Shown here piece by piece: positions 1-8,291 of a stretch of DNA of 24,326 nt (position 1 is its first letter; each line of letters begins with the position of its first letter). Origin of the DNA: Deinococcus marmoris (GTDB lineage Bacteria; Deinococcota; Deinococci; Deinococcales; Deinococcaceae); contig NZ_MSTI01000114.1 of the NCBI RefSeq assembly GCF_001949125.1, positions 1 through 24,326 of the forward strand, given 5' to 3'. Below the pieces are notes generated by a model, which was not told the origin of the DNA, did no database searches, and saw nothing but the letters and a program-made list of their open reading frames with translations. The translations under genes and the position numbers were made by a program.

Positions 1-2
1 CC

Positions 3-314
3 CGTTTTGCGATGGAGTTTCCGTTCCGGGACGGCAAGCAGTTCGCGGGCCTGGGTGATTGCCAGTCCCGTCAGGCTCAGGCGCTGCACTTCCACTGGAA
101 TATGGCGCTGCATAGCGTTTCTGTAGCCAGAGCCAGTCAGTTGATGAACCAGCGGGCTGGCCCGCTGGTCTTCAGCATGGAAGACGAAAAACGCCGTGCC
201 TATAACGAATTTTTCGCTGATCGAATTTTATCTCTGTTGCCTGGCGATCTGACTTGCGAAAAATTCGCCCCACAGATCGCCGACCTGCTGCTCCTGGGGG
301 TCAAGGCTGCTTGA
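3..314 (+). CDS. IS4-type DDE transposase, C-terminal part (cut by window edge)
   Basis: This is the end of a transposase that enters from the left edge; the reading frame is open to position 3, so the ATG at 12 is internal. The visible residues give R-(3)-E-(6)-K (R at 3-5, E at 15-17, K at 36-38), the second half of the YREK signature of IS4-type DDE transposases; the glutamate is the third catalytic acid. It is followed by the usual family continuation KQFAGLGDCQSR and a histidine-rich FHWN stretch. The protein ends normally at TGA 312-314, so the C-terminus is intact. It catalyses cut-and-paste transposition of its own insertion sequence. The right inverted repeat must lie between 315 and about 436, but without the left end I cannot define it. 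This gene and the transposase at the right edge are the only plus-strand genes here. Confidence 0.8.
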   Translation, partial: RFAMEFPFRDGKQFAGLGDCQSRQAQALHFHWNMALHSVSVARASQLMNQRAGPLVFSMEDEKRRAYNEFFADRILSLLPGDLTCEKFAPQIADLLLLGVKAA

Positions 315-438
315 AACCTTCCGGACTACTGCCTGGTCTGGATACAGGAAAAAGCAATGTCATCAGATTCTTGCAAAACGCACCTCCCTTCATTTGGGCT
401 GGGAGATCCTAGCAAGCACCCTCTGAAAACCTCTGATT

Positions 439-475
439 AAAAAAGTGAGAGACCACCTGAGGTCAGGTGGTCTCT
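439..475 (-). terminator. Rho-independent terminator of ssrA
   Basis: A 13-bp perfect stem (AGAGACCACCTGA at 448-460 and its complement at 463-475) has a two-base loop. On the minus strand it is followed by six T residues (A-run at 439-444). It lies directly 3' of the tmRNA end at 480. On the plus strand the stem is followed only by TCTTT, so it may also act weakly against transcription from the IS side. Confidence 0.9.
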
Positions 476-479
476 TCTT

Positions 480-836
480 TGGTGGAGACGGAGGGAGTCG
501 AACCCTCGTCCGATACAGCCTTGGTGGGCTTCTACGAGTGTAGTCCGTGATTTGATTCTCCTCGCTCAGCCGCGCATGGACACGCTGCTTTCGCGCCTAT
601 CTCCTAAATTTCGCTGACTTATCGGAGCACTTGGGTCAACTAGCCTTCTTTTGTATCAGTTTCCGCGACGCCAAAGGCCGGGCTGCGTGGTCACTGCGCA
701 GTCAATTAAGCTGCGTATGCGTAAGAAACGCTGTTGTTGCCATTTGAAAGGCTTGACCGATGATTAACGAGGCCAACGGTCATCCTCGACTCGCCACTTC
801 ACTTCCAGCACGCACCGTCGAAACCGGGTCGTCCCC
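480..836 (-). ncRNA. ssrA: tmRNA (transfer-messenger RNA)
   Basis: This RNA rescues stalled ribosomes: it is charged with alanine and then read as a short mRNA that adds a proteolysis tag. The 5' end GGGGAC (836-831) pairs with GUCUCC just before an encoded ACCA 3' end (480), forming the acceptor stem. The T-arm contains GGTTCGACTCC. The tag frame reads GNNSVSYAYAA followed by TAA (codons 741-709, stop 708-706), and it has the expected small-hydrophobic AA terminus recognised by Clp-type proteases. The resume region follows a run of unpaired A-rich sequence. Length is about 357 nt, normal for one-piece tmRNA, with CCA encoded. It has its own promoter and terminator, so it looks functional. 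It is unusual to see it beside plasmid replication and partition genes, because ssrA is normally chromosomal. Confidence 0.95.
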
Positions 837-848
837 AAAGGTGTAGGC

Positions 849-871
849 AGTATAGCAAAAGCCAGCCACCA
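849..871 (-). promoter_or_regulatory. ssrA promoter (extended -10)
   Basis: On the minus strand TGCTATACT gives an extended -10 (TATACT at 854-849), placing transcription start near 842, a few bases before the mature tmRNA 5' end at 836. No good -35 hexamer is seen 17 bp upstream, as is common for extended -10 promoters. Confidence 0.6.
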
Positions 872-896
872 CACCTGACGAAACGTTCACCAATTT

Positions 897-3869
897 TTAG
901 TTCGTCCAGTGGGTGAGATACGGTGCGTGCCCCTCACGGAGCGCCTCAAGCGCCTGCTGGGCGCTCCGCTCGATTTCCTGACGCCCAAGAACGCGGCTCA
1001 GGGCCATCACCCGCTCAAACGTGTCCGGCTCCTGATCGGCCATCGCCGCCCGCATCAACCACTGTAACGCATCTGAAGTCTCTCCCAGGGCGTTGGCATG
1101 TGCCTGATAAACCCGCGCGACGTGGCGCGCGATCAGGACGCGGAAGTCAATCACCCACTCGTGATTGCTGCTGGGAAGGAATGACCCCTTGTAGAGGTTC
1201 TGAATGGTCTGGGCGTCCATAGACGACAGAATATCCAGGGCGTCACAACTGACATGAACCTCAGTGTCGATCATCCAACCAGGATTACGCCGCCCACTCC
1301 CGGCTGTCTGGAGAAGTTCCATGCCCGGTTGCTTGAATGCCGTCTGGAACGTCCGGTTGACCGTGCGGCGTGCCTGCTGAACTGAACCTCTGCCCCTGGC
1401 AAGGTCCGAAAGAGGCCAGATGGCAACGGCAATTTCATCCTGTGATGCACCAGGATGGAGAACACGATAAATGAGGGTTTCCAGGGCAGTGCTGTAGCCC
1501 AGACGAGAACTCATTCCATTAATGTCTATACGGAAATGACCAATCACAGTGAGTCGCAGCTTCTTCTTTTCAATTTGACCTATCAGGTATGCATTCGCAA
1601 GAAGGTCATCAAAGAAGTTTTTCTCGATTCCAGCAGTTTTGTAAGCCTGAAAAATTGGCTCAAATTTACTGAAGGCAACTTGATAGAGAGCGTGATCTTC
1701 GCTGTAGAGACTCAACGCTTCCCGAAGTTTATGTCCTAAATCTTTACTCACCTCACCTTTCTGGTGAAGAATTAGCATGGAGAGAAGGACAGCAGCCGTC
1801 TCCGGGACTTGATCGAAGGTGAACGCCTGGTCCGCCAACTCAAGCGCCTCGACAGGAACACCGAGGATAAACTTGAAAAAAGCACGCTCCGAGGCATCAT
1901 CACCCGCCCTCGGAGGTGTTTGATCAATTTGATGCAGTGATGATCTAAGCAGGGCCTCCGCTTCTTGCAGTCGATCTGTCCCAAAATAAATCCACAGCGC
2001 AGTGAAAAGATTGGATGAGAGATAACCTTTATGATCGTGTTCTAATGAAAATTTGCAGCCTTTGAGAGCAGTTTCCAGTGAGTTTTCATAGTCGCCAAGA
2101 CTGAGATAAGCAAGCGAGATATCACCAATTAACATAAAATCTGCCAGGGGATAGATTTCACCATAGTTTTTGGTATATTCTTTGAGAATTTCAAGGCTCT
2201 CACGTGGCCGCCTGACCCGGTTAAGTTGCCGGGCATAGGTTTGAACAACAGGCATCATGCGGTGGGGATTTTCATTGATACTAGATTTATAAAGGTTGAA
2301 ATATTGTTCAAGTAAAATCTCTGAATCATACTTCATTCCACGCATGATGTGCGCTTTAACGCTCTGTGTTGCAATTCTCAGCGAATTATCGCCGTAGATC
2401 GTCGCCCGACTCACTGCGTCTTCAGCCACTTCAAGAGCTGCTTCTGGCTTACCACTTGAGATGAAAAGCACTGCCTGGCTCCGAAGGAGTTGGATGGTGT
2501 CACGCTGATTCGTTGGACTGGGCGTGACACGAATAGTTTCAAGTCCACCGTCAATACTTTTCTGCATCTCATCAAAATTGTTCGTTCGGTAGTTGCGAAG
2601 TGCAAGCGCGTAATACGCAGTAGCGGTAGGAAACAGATCAATCTGACGTCTTGCAAGCGTTTCCGCACGTTCTCCCTCGCCAGTCTCTCCCAGCGACAAA
2701 GCCAGGAGGGAACGCAGTTCTGACGTGAGAAACTCGTCGGGGACCTTTGACAGCAGGTCAATGGCGATTTTCCAGTTGGCAGTTCGGTACCAGCCCGGAA
2801 CCAGATTCTGGATCATGCTCAGGGCGCTTTCGATCTGACCAGCCGCTAAAAAATGAAGGGTTGCCGCGTAAGGTCTCCCCTCTCTGTCTGCCTGCTGGGC
2901 GGCGTATCCCTGAACCGTTTTGAACTGGGTCTGATCTCTTTGCAAGGTGTCTTGTAAATATTCCCGCAGGGCGTCGTGTGGGATGAAGGCTTTGCCCTGT
3001 TGCAGCACGGGCAGGCCCACGCGCCGCACTTGATCGAGCCAGTCACCAGGAAGGTTCAGATGCAGGACACTGGGCGTCGTGGGTGTCCAGATCTCCATGA
3101 CACTCAGGGCAGGAAGGGCCTGCTGAATATCTTCAGGGAGCCGGCGCACCAGCGTGAGCAACAGGTGTTCGGTGCCGGCCTGAAATTGGTTATTTTGAGC
3201 GTGAAATTCCAACATGACTCCTGCGGGCCAGCCGTGGAGGTCGCTCGGGGGAAGTGGGTCTGCCTCAAACGTTCGGGCCAGAACATCTACCTCATGTTCA
3301 GTAAAGCGAAGTTGGCCCGCGTTGATCTCGGTGCCAATTCCCGAAGCAAGGAATGGAGCAATTTGAAAGCTCGAAGCCTCGTGCTGGGCGACGAAGATGC
3401 GGTGACCCTCGCCCAACCCATCAACAAAAGCGTTGAGAAGATTGGCAGAGTCATCACTCAGGTGTTCGCCCCCATCGACAATCAGCGTTAAATCACTCGG
3501 ATGGTTGTTCACGTCATTCAGTAGGGCGAGCAGGGCATGCGAGGGACTGGTTTCGAGAATTGCTCCTGATTTCCAGTACGACAAATTCAGGCCGAAGTAC
3601 TGGAAAGCGTCGACAAGGGATTGAAGGAAAAAGTGGGCGTCCCGGTCTTCCTGATGCAGCTTGAGCCAGATTACGTTTCCATTTTGCTGACGTGCCCATT
3701 GGGCCAGCAACACGGTTTTGCCGTAGCCGGAAGGGGCAAGCAAGGCGGCGACTTTGATGGTCAGATCAGTGAGTTGCTTCTGGAGCCGGGGCCGCGCCAG
3801 CCCCTGCGGCATCGGTTCAGGGACGCTGAAGCGCACTTGTGAACGGCGGCGCACAGGTAGAGAAGACAT
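897..3869 (-). CDS. Large STAND-type ATP-binding regulator with C-terminal wHTH/BTAD region
   Basis: This is a probable transcriptional regulator of about 990 residues. Near the N-terminus there is a Walker A motif (APSGYGKT, residues 45-52 from the chosen start) like that of MalT/STAND ATPases, then a Walker B-like segment LTLIVDGGEHL. The middle is a long helical region resembling TPR repeats (for example SLGETGEGERAETLARRQ). The last ~240 residues begin LTVIGHFRIDING and include an OmpR-like winged-helix and BTAD-like helices, the arrangement of SARP regulators but placed at the C-terminus. I chose the ATG at 3869; the frame is open to a TTG at 3893. Neither has a convincing Shine-Dalgarno, so a leaderless mRNA is possible. 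The ligand and target genes are unknown. It lies 27 bp downstream of the RNase H-like gene on the same strand and may be co-transcribed with it. Confidence 0.8.
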   Translation of the reverse strand: MSSLPVRRRSQVRFSVPEPMPQGLARPRLQKQLTDLTIKVAALLAPSGYGKTVLLAQWARQQNGNVIWLKLHQEDRDAHFFLQSLVDAFQYFGLNLSYWKSGAILETSPSHALLALLNDVNNHPSDLTLIVDGGEHLSDDSANLLNAFVDGLGEGHRIFVAQHEASSFQIAPFLASGIGTEINAGQLRFTEHEVDVLARTFEADPLPPSDLHGWPAGVMLEFHAQNNQFQAGTEHLLLTLVRRLPEDIQQALPALSVMEIWTPTTPSVLHLNLPGDWLDQVRRVGLPVLQQGKAFIPHDALREYLQDTLQRDQTQFKTVQGYAAQQADREGRPYAATLHFLAAGQIESALSMIQNLVPGWYRTANWKIAIDLLSKVPDEFLTSELRSLLALSLGETGEGERAETLARRQIDLFPTATAYYALALRNYRTNNFDEMQKSIDGGLETIRVTPSPTNQRDTIQLLRSQAVLFISSGKPEAALEVAEDAVSRATIYGDNSLRIATQSVKAHIMRGMKYDSEILLEQYFNLYKSSINENPHRMMPVVQTYARQLNRVRRPRESLEILKEYTKNYGEIYPLADFMLIGDISLAYLSLGDYENSLETALKGCKFSLEHDHKGYLSSNLFTALWIYFGTDRLQEAEALLRSSLHQIDQTPPRAGDDASERAFFKFILGVPVEALELADQAFTFDQVPETAAVLLSMLILHQKGEVSKDLGHKLREALSLYSEDHALYQVAFSKFEPIFQAYKTAGIEKNFFDDLLANAYLIGQIEKKKLRLTVIGHFRIDINGMSSRLGYSTALETLIYRVLHPGASQDEIAVAIWPLSDLARGRGSVQQARRTVNRTFQTAFKQPGMELLQTAGSGRRNPGWMIDTEVHVSCDALDILSSMDAQTIQNLYKGSFLPSSNHEWVIDFRVLIARHVARVYQAHANALGETSDALQWLMRAAMADQEPDTFERVMALSRVLGRQEIERSAQQALEALREGHAPYLTHWTN

Positions 3870-3896
3870 AGACCAGTTTAGACCGCGTGGCAAAAC

Positions 3897-4565
3897 TCAA
3901 AAGTTTGAAAGACCTGCGGCAGCGGCGCTTCTGAGCTGCGCCAGTTCCCTGCCCGTGACGCCCCAGCTCGCCTGGTTGTTGCGCAAGACGGCGTACCCCG
4001 CTTCGATCACCTTGAATCCGGCAGGCACGCCTTCTTGAGCCTTGGCTTTGAGCAGGTGGCTGGTGAGCGCCCTGGTTTCTTGCGGTTCAACCGTTCCCGA
4101 AACCACCTGAATCTCGCCGTTCATCCAGAACGAAACGGCGTAAGCAGGGGCTGGCGTGTCCACACCCTTGACAGCGTACGCCGCAATTCTGGGGCCGTCT
4201 TGCAATGGAATCCGGGTGCGGGGCGGAAGGTCACGCAATGCCTGCGTCGCCAGTTCGTGTGCGCGTTGGTGCAGGGGACTGCTGTTGCGCGGAATCCTCA
4301 CGACAGTCACGTTTGGGTGGGTCACGCAGAGAACGGCCCGCAATTCCTCATCCTGAGCATCGACATGAAGCACAGCACGGACCCCGAACGGAAGGGCAAG
4401 CTGTTGCAGGGCGGCCAGCGCCGCCGTGACCTCTTGCAGCGCGGTCCGGGGGATCTGACCGCTGACTTCCCTGATATCTCCAGCGAGATCCCGAAGAACG
4501 CCCCCGTAGGCGGCGGCTGTTCCGACAGCGCTCGCATCGGTGGCGATTGTGGTCTGGTCTCTCAT
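3897..4565 (-). CDS. RNase H-fold protein
   Basis: This 222-residue protein has an N-terminal half that follows the RNase HI plan: ATDAS with D10, a glutamate in LQEVTA (E45) and VLHVDAQD with D69. These match the spacing of the first three acidic residues of RNase HI (D10, E48, D70 in E. coli). The C-terminal helix that normally carries the fourth acid reads RAHELA, so His103 stands where Asp134 is expected; activity may be altered. If active it would cut RNA in RNA:DNA hybrids. Residues after about 120 form a second, unrecognised domain. The start is ATG 4565, since residues before it (open to 4664) look non-coding. No Shine-Dalgarno is seen; GAATACT upstream could be a -10 of a nearly leaderless transcript. 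Confidence 0.7.
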   Translation of the reverse strand: MRDQTTIATDASAVGTAAAYGGVLRDLAGDIREVSGQIPRTALQEVTAALAALQQLALPFGVRAVLHVDAQDEELRAVLCVTHPNVTVVRIPRNSSPLHQRAHELATQALRDLPPRTRIPLQDGPRIAAYAVKGVDTPAPAYAVSFWMNGEIQVVSGTVEPQETRALTSHLLKAKAQEGVPAGFKVIEAGYAVLRNNQASWGVTGRELAQLRSAAAAGLSNF

Positions 4566-4790
4566 GAATTCAGAGCGGAGTATTCCACAGGTGGGATGCT
4601 CCCAGTCTCCCCCATCCATGACTGGAGCTGGCCACCCACAATGCCACCGTGAAAACTCGGCCACCCACCGGCTCCCAGGGGGTCAGAAAAACGGCCTGCG
4701 TAACTTGTCCGGCGGGAAGTGACGAAAGCTGCACCCTGGAGTTGTGCATCTCAGGGAGAAGCTGCCTGGATTTGATGGAATTCACTCCCA

Positions 4791-6188
4791 TCACTCCACT
4801 GGAAGCAGGGGGTTGAGTTTGCGTTTAAGCTGATCAATCTGTTCTTTCACTGCGGAACGGGCCGTCGCCTCCAGCAGTTCACGGGTCAGGGCCACCGCAC
4901 CGATCTCCCCGCACTGGGCCAGGTGTTCGAGTTGGCTCCACTGCGCGGCATTGAGGTGTTTCTTGAGCAGCATCTGCAAGGTGGCGCGCTGCGCCGTCCA
5001 CTGCTCTGCCGGGGAAGCTTCACCAAGTTGATTGAGCTGCGCCTCCCTCAGGGTCTGCGCCTCCCGCTCGGCGCTTAGCTTCTGCTCCTTGACCTGACTG
5101 GCGCGCTCCTGGCGCTGCCGCTCGGGCGTCACGAAGTCGGCAGGCAGATCGTACTTGGCCGGATGCTCCAGAAAGTCGGCCACCAGCCCCCCCGGATTGC
5201 GCACGCCGCCCTGGGCGGCGCGCTGCCGCAGCTCCAGAAAACGCAGCGCCTCTTCCACCCGCTCGGGATGCTGGCCCGCCAGCGCGGTGGCGCGGGCCAC
5301 CGTGACCCCGGCCTGACGCAGCAGCCGCACCAGGGCCGGGTCTGCCGCGTGCGTGTCTGCAAAGGTGTACTGGGCCACCGCCGCCTTGCCCCGCCCCTCG
5401 ATCACGGCGCGTTCCAGGTAGTGGTTGGCCAGCAGTTCCTCGTGGGCCGAGGCCAGTGCCCGCCGCACCAGATCACTGCGGTCTGTGGTCAGCCCCGTGG
5501 CCTGCCGCCACTCGGTGAGCGGCACCTGAAGCTCTTTGAGCATCTGGCCGTCGTCCTGTCGCCGGTGCGCCTGCAAGGTGCGGTACAGCGCCCGGGCGGG
5601 CGGCTGTTCCAGGCGGTGCAGGAGCTGGCCGTCCAGGACCTGTGAAATACCGGCCCGGATGCTGTCGGCCAGTTGCTCACCCAGGCGGATGCTCAGCGTC
5701 GCCTCGCTCTCCAGAGCGCTGAGTTCGCCGTCGTCCTCGCTGTCGCGGTAGCGCAGGCCCTCGAAAAAGCGCACGCCCACGTTGTCCCATCTCACCTTCT
5801 GGGTCCCGGTCAGCGAGGATTTGCGTCCTACGATCACGCTGGTGAAGTACAGCCGCCGGATGCTCTGGCGCAGCCGGTGGTAGTTCTCGCCGTTGTTGGC
5901 CAGGCCCATCAGCTCGCGGACCTCATAGGCGGTGGTGTGGACCCAGTTGTCCTCGGGGCAACCGTGGGCGACGAACAGCGTTTCAAGCGACACCAGCGTG
6001 TCGGTGTCGATGCCGTGTGGGCGGCCCTGGGGGGTGATCGCCTCAATGCGGAAGGTGCGGGCATTCACCGTGAACTCGGTGTTCCAGGTGGTGACCCCCT
6101 GATCGACGCGCGAATGCATGCTGATGACCCCAAAGCGGGCAAAATTCAGTTCGTCGTGCAGGTTCGGCGTTTTGGGTTTTTTAACCAC
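4791..6188 (-). CDS. Plasmid replication initiator (RepA / RPA-type)
   Basis: This 465-residue protein begins with LHDELNFARFGVISMHSR, which I recognise as the N-terminus of Deinococcus-type replication initiator protein A. It continues through a GRPHGIDTDTL segment and LFVAHGCPED, both typical of that group. The C-terminal third is highly charged and helical and ends in a KEQIDQLKRK segment. It should bind the iterons just upstream and open the origin. The start is GTG 6188, preceded by GGGAG at a good distance; the frame is open to 6278, but that stretch is the AT-rich promoter and inverted repeat. The gene is transcribed away from the iterons (6297-6671), the standard layout for iteron plasmids, where the initiator also represses its own promoter. 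Nothing I recognise lies between its stop and 4566. Confidence 0.85.
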   Translation of the reverse strand: MVKKPKTPNLHDELNFARFGVISMHSRVDQGVTTWNTEFTVNARTFRIEAITPQGRPHGIDTDTLVSLETLFVAHGCPEDNWVHTTAYEVRELMGLANNGENYHRLRQSIRRLYFTSVIVGRKSSLTGTQKVRWDNVGVRFFEGLRYRDSEDDGELSALESEATLSIRLGEQLADSIRAGISQVLDGQLLHRLEQPPARALYRTLQAHRRQDDGQMLKELQVPLTEWRQATGLTTDRSDLVRRALASAHEELLANHYLERAVIEGRGKAAVAQYTFADTHAADPALVRLLRQAGVTVARATALAGQHPERVEEALRFLELRQRAAQGGVRNPGGLVADFLEHPAKYDLPADFVTPERQRQERASQVKEQKLSAEREAQTLREAQLNQLGEASPAEQWTAQRATLQMLLKKHLNAAQWSQLEHLAQCGEIGAVALTRELLEATARSAVKEQIDQLKRKLNPLLPVE

Positions 6189-6206
6189 TGCGGCTCCCGT
6201 TCTGGT

Positions 6207-6250
6207 GTTGTTGTTTTTTAACTGATGTAAAGATATAAAAAAACAACAAC
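6207..6250. promoter_or_regulatory. Inverted-repeat operator in the rep promoter
   Basis: Two perfect 13-bp arms (GTTGTTGTTTTTT at 6207-6219 and its complement at 6238-6250) are separated by 18 bp of AT-rich DNA. They lie 19 bp upstream of the rep start codon, between it and the iterons. Minus-strand hexamers TTGTTG and TACATC with 17-bp spacing overlap the repeat, so binding here would block rep transcription. The arms do not resemble the iterons. That the initiator itself is the repressor is an inference. Confidence 0.6.
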
Positions 6251-6296
6251 AAGGAGAGTCGGTCATCGTGTGCAGCACGCACTTTCTGGCGCTTTT

Positions 6297-6671
6297 CCCG
6301 CAAAGGTATCGCTAGTTTGGTCCCTTTTCCCGCAAAGGTATCGCTAGTTTAGACCCCCTTCCCCGCAAAGGTGTCGCTAGTGGCCCTTCAGGAGTCCGTT
6401 TGGACCTGAAATCAGAAAAAGATTGTCCTGAACATGAAAAGCCTCTCTTTCCCGCAAAGGTATCGCTAGTGGCCATTTTGGGCAATCCCGCAAAGGTGTC
6501 GCTATTCCTCTCCTATATCCCGCAAAGGTATCGCTAGTGCTGTGAAAGCGGTAGCGACTGTGTCACATGGAGAAATAGCCTGTTGACAGACAAAATCCCG
6601 CAAAGGTATCGCTGTGAAGGTGTCTGCCGCGCCGCGCCAATGCTGTTCCGTTTCCCGCAAAGGTATCGCTA
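6297..6671. repeat. Iteron array, probable oriV (8 copies)
   Basis: Eight direct repeats of CCCGCAAAGGTATCGCTAGT lie at 6297, 6329, 6362, 6451, 6487, 6519, 6597 and 6654. Copies 3 and 5 have GTGTCG instead of GTATCG. Copies 5, 7 and 8 lose the last two or more bases. Start-to-start distances are 32, 33, 89, 36, 32, 78 and 57 bp, so several neighbours sit about three helical turns apart, on the same face. All copies have the same orientation. They directly precede the initiator gene, which makes this the likely vegetative origin and copy-number control region. Irregular spacing and the absence of unique spacers of equal length exclude a CRISPR array. Confidence 0.9.
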
Positions 6672-7098
6672 CGGAGGAGGGGCCGCAGGCAGGGCACTGC
6701 TCCGCAGTTTGGAATCTGAGTTCGTCATTTATTAGATGGTATATGGGCCTTGAGTCACTCGCTCTTTTCTTCCGTCTCACCCCTGTACTTCTGACTTGGT
6801 CGAAGCTTTTGCCCTACGTTTCAATTTTTCTGGTTTCTTTAGCGAGATGCGAGGTGCTTGTAGCTGAGGCGTGGGCTTGCGCAGCGCCATAGGTAGACTG
6901 ACATTACTGCTTTGTCCCGGTTCTCCGTATGGTCAACATATAGGGGTTGGCATTGTTCTGGTTGGGAGTTTCGACGTTGCTGGCTGAAATAGAGGATATG
7001 AGTTGCTCCTTTCTTTATATCATTCATTAAATGGGTTGTCATTACTGGCTGTGACTGTGGGTTCATGGTGAAGTCCCCACGCAGCCGACTCTCCTCTC
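6672..7098. other. Gene-free origin flank, locally AT-rich
   Basis: No open frame here has a Shine-Dalgarno or protein-like composition. AT-rich patches occur at about 6725-6745, 6815-6845 and 7000-7035, which could serve as the unwinding element beside the iterons. I see no perfect DnaA box (TTATCCACA). The minus-strand frame 6839-7066 was judged spurious. Confidence 0.4.
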
Positions 7099-8016
7099 TC
7101 AGTAGCCCATGCTCCGGCCCCGTTGCATCTGCCTTTCCTCAGCGGCGCTGGGCATGGGAGTAGCCGTGACCTTGACCACCTCGCCGGGGCTGCTGCCTTT
7201 GGGAAGATCCTGCGGATGGCCCACCACCGTATCGCCGGTTGAATTCATGATGAAATGCTGCCGGTCTTTGTGCTGGAGCTGACCCGCGTAGGTCTCGCCC
7301 GCCGTGGTGCTGGTGAGGTACACCGCCTGCACCTGTTCGCCGTAGCGCCCGTGCAGGCTGTCAAAGCCACGCTGAAGCACCCGCGCCCGGTCTGGATCGG
7401 TGATCTCGTCGAATAGCCGGCGCATGGAATCCTTGTCGCCCTGCGCGGCGTCAAAGCTCACCACCGTCATGCGCTGCTGGGTCACGGCCTCAAACTGAAG
7501 CGGGTGGCCTGCCTGCTCCGCGAGCTGGATCATGAACTCGCGCTGTGTTCTGCCGTTGCCTTCGCGGAAGGGGTGGACCTGGTTGAGATCACTCAGCACG
7601 TCAGCGGCCTGGCGGCTGAAGTCCTCGCGGGACAGGCTGCGCAGCCCGTCTTGTTCGGCCAGCCGGGCGAACAAGCTGTCCAGCTTCGCATTCACCTTGG
7701 GGCCTTCCTCGAAGGAAGTTTGCGCTTTGATGAGCTGCACGGGCTGCTGCTCGCGCTGGCCTTCCAGAGTGAGATCGTCGCCGCGTGTGGTCCCAGCCCA
7801 CTCATACACGTCTTGAAACGTGTGCTGGTGAATGGCGCGCAAGTGGTCCGCGTCGAAGTGGCCACGGGTGGCGGCGGGGGCGCTGCCGTCTTTGATTTCA
7901 ACAGCCCGGATCGAGGCCAGTTTGCGCTCGGCCTGTGACAATTCCCCGGCATCTTGGATGCCGAGGCGGTTTTTCATGACTCCATTGTCGCCCGTGTACG
8001 GGTCAAGTCCGGCCAC
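7099..8016 (-). CDS. fic: Fic-domain toxin (protein adenylyltransferase)
   Basis: This 305-residue protein carries a complete Fic motif HPFREGNGRTQR at residues 148-159. The histidine is the catalytic base, the acidic residue binds Mg-ATP, and the two arginines hold the phosphates. Enzymes of this family transfer AMP to a target hydroxyl; stand-alone bacterial toxins of this type modify gyrase and topoisomerase IV, which is the likely but unproven target here. The N-terminus (YTGDNGVMKNRLGI) is typical of Fic toxins paired with a separate antitoxin. The last ~100 residues are an extra C-terminal region I do not recognise. The start is GTG 8016, two bases after the antitoxin stop codon, so the two are translationally coupled. 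No (S/T)xxxE(G/N) inhibitory helix is present within the protein, so it depends on the upstream gene for inhibition. Confidence 0.9.
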   Translation of the reverse strand: MAGLDPYTGDNGVMKNRLGIQDAGELSQAERKLASIRAVEIKDGSAPAATRGHFDADHLRAIHQHTFQDVYEWAGTTRGDDLTLEGQREQQPVQLIKAQTSFEEGPKVNAKLDSLFARLAEQDGLRSLSREDFSRQAADVLSDLNQVHPFREGNGRTQREFMIQLAEQAGHPLQFEAVTQQRMTVVSFDAAQGDKDSMRRLFDEITDPDRARVLQRGFDSLHGRYGEQVQAVYLTSTTAGETYAGQLQHKDRQHFIMNSTGDTVVGHPQDLPKGSSPGEVVKVTATPMPSAAEERQMQRGRSMGY

Positions 8017-8018
8017 AG

Positions 8019-8243
8019 CTAGCGGCGGTACTGCTTCAATACGGCCTCGCGCATCTGCTCGGTGGTCATGGTGCCGTCCACATAACCCTCAAACATGGTC
8101 ATCGTCTGGGCATCGAGCGGCATTCCTTCCATTGCGCTGTTGTGGGCCACAGACTGGACGATCTTCCGGCGCTGTTTGCGGGCATCTGCTTCCACCATGA
8201 GAGCGTCACTCTGGGCGCGCAACTGATCTTCAAGTGTGGTCAT
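8019..8243 (-). CDS. VbhA-like antitoxin of the Fic toxin
   Basis: This 74-residue protein is encoded just upstream of fic. Its C-terminal half (residues ~28-70) follows the VbhA pattern: a helix ending HNSAMEGM, then DAQTMTMFEGYVDG and a final helix TTEQMREAVLKQY. In VbhA-type antitoxins the glutamate of (S/T)xxxE(G/N) enters the Fic active site and blocks productive ATP binding. Here the E-G pair is conserved, but asparagine stands at the S/T position with a serine one residue later, a small deviation. The start is ATG 8243 with GGAGG eight bases upstream, preferred over the longer frame beginning at 8303. A strong promoter lies at 8263-8291. Role by family: neutralises the downstream toxin. 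Confidence 0.85.
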   Translation of the reverse strand: MTTLEDQLRAQSDALMVEADARKQRRKIVQSVAHNSAMEGMPLDAQTMTMFEGYVDGTMTTEQMREAVLKQYRR

Positions 8244-8262
8244 CTTGTGGGCCTCCGTAAGA

Positions 8263-8291
8263 AGTATTTTAGCAGATAACGCCGCTGTCAA
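8263..8291 (-). promoter_or_regulatory. Sigma-70 promoter of the Fic toxin-antitoxin operon
   Basis: On the minus strand TTGACA (8291-8286) and AATACT (8268-8263) are separated by 17 bp. The expected start point is about 10 bp before the antitoxin Shine-Dalgarno. No obvious palindrome overlaps it. Confidence 0.75.

Noticed and set aside
6297..6671. CRISPR-like repeat array
   Set aside because: Repeats are 20 bp with irregular gaps of 12-69 bp, and they lie directly upstream of a rep gene; they are iterons.
6502..6780. 92-codon minus-strand frame through the iterons
   Set aside because: Its repeated AIPLR motifs are translated iterons, not a protein.
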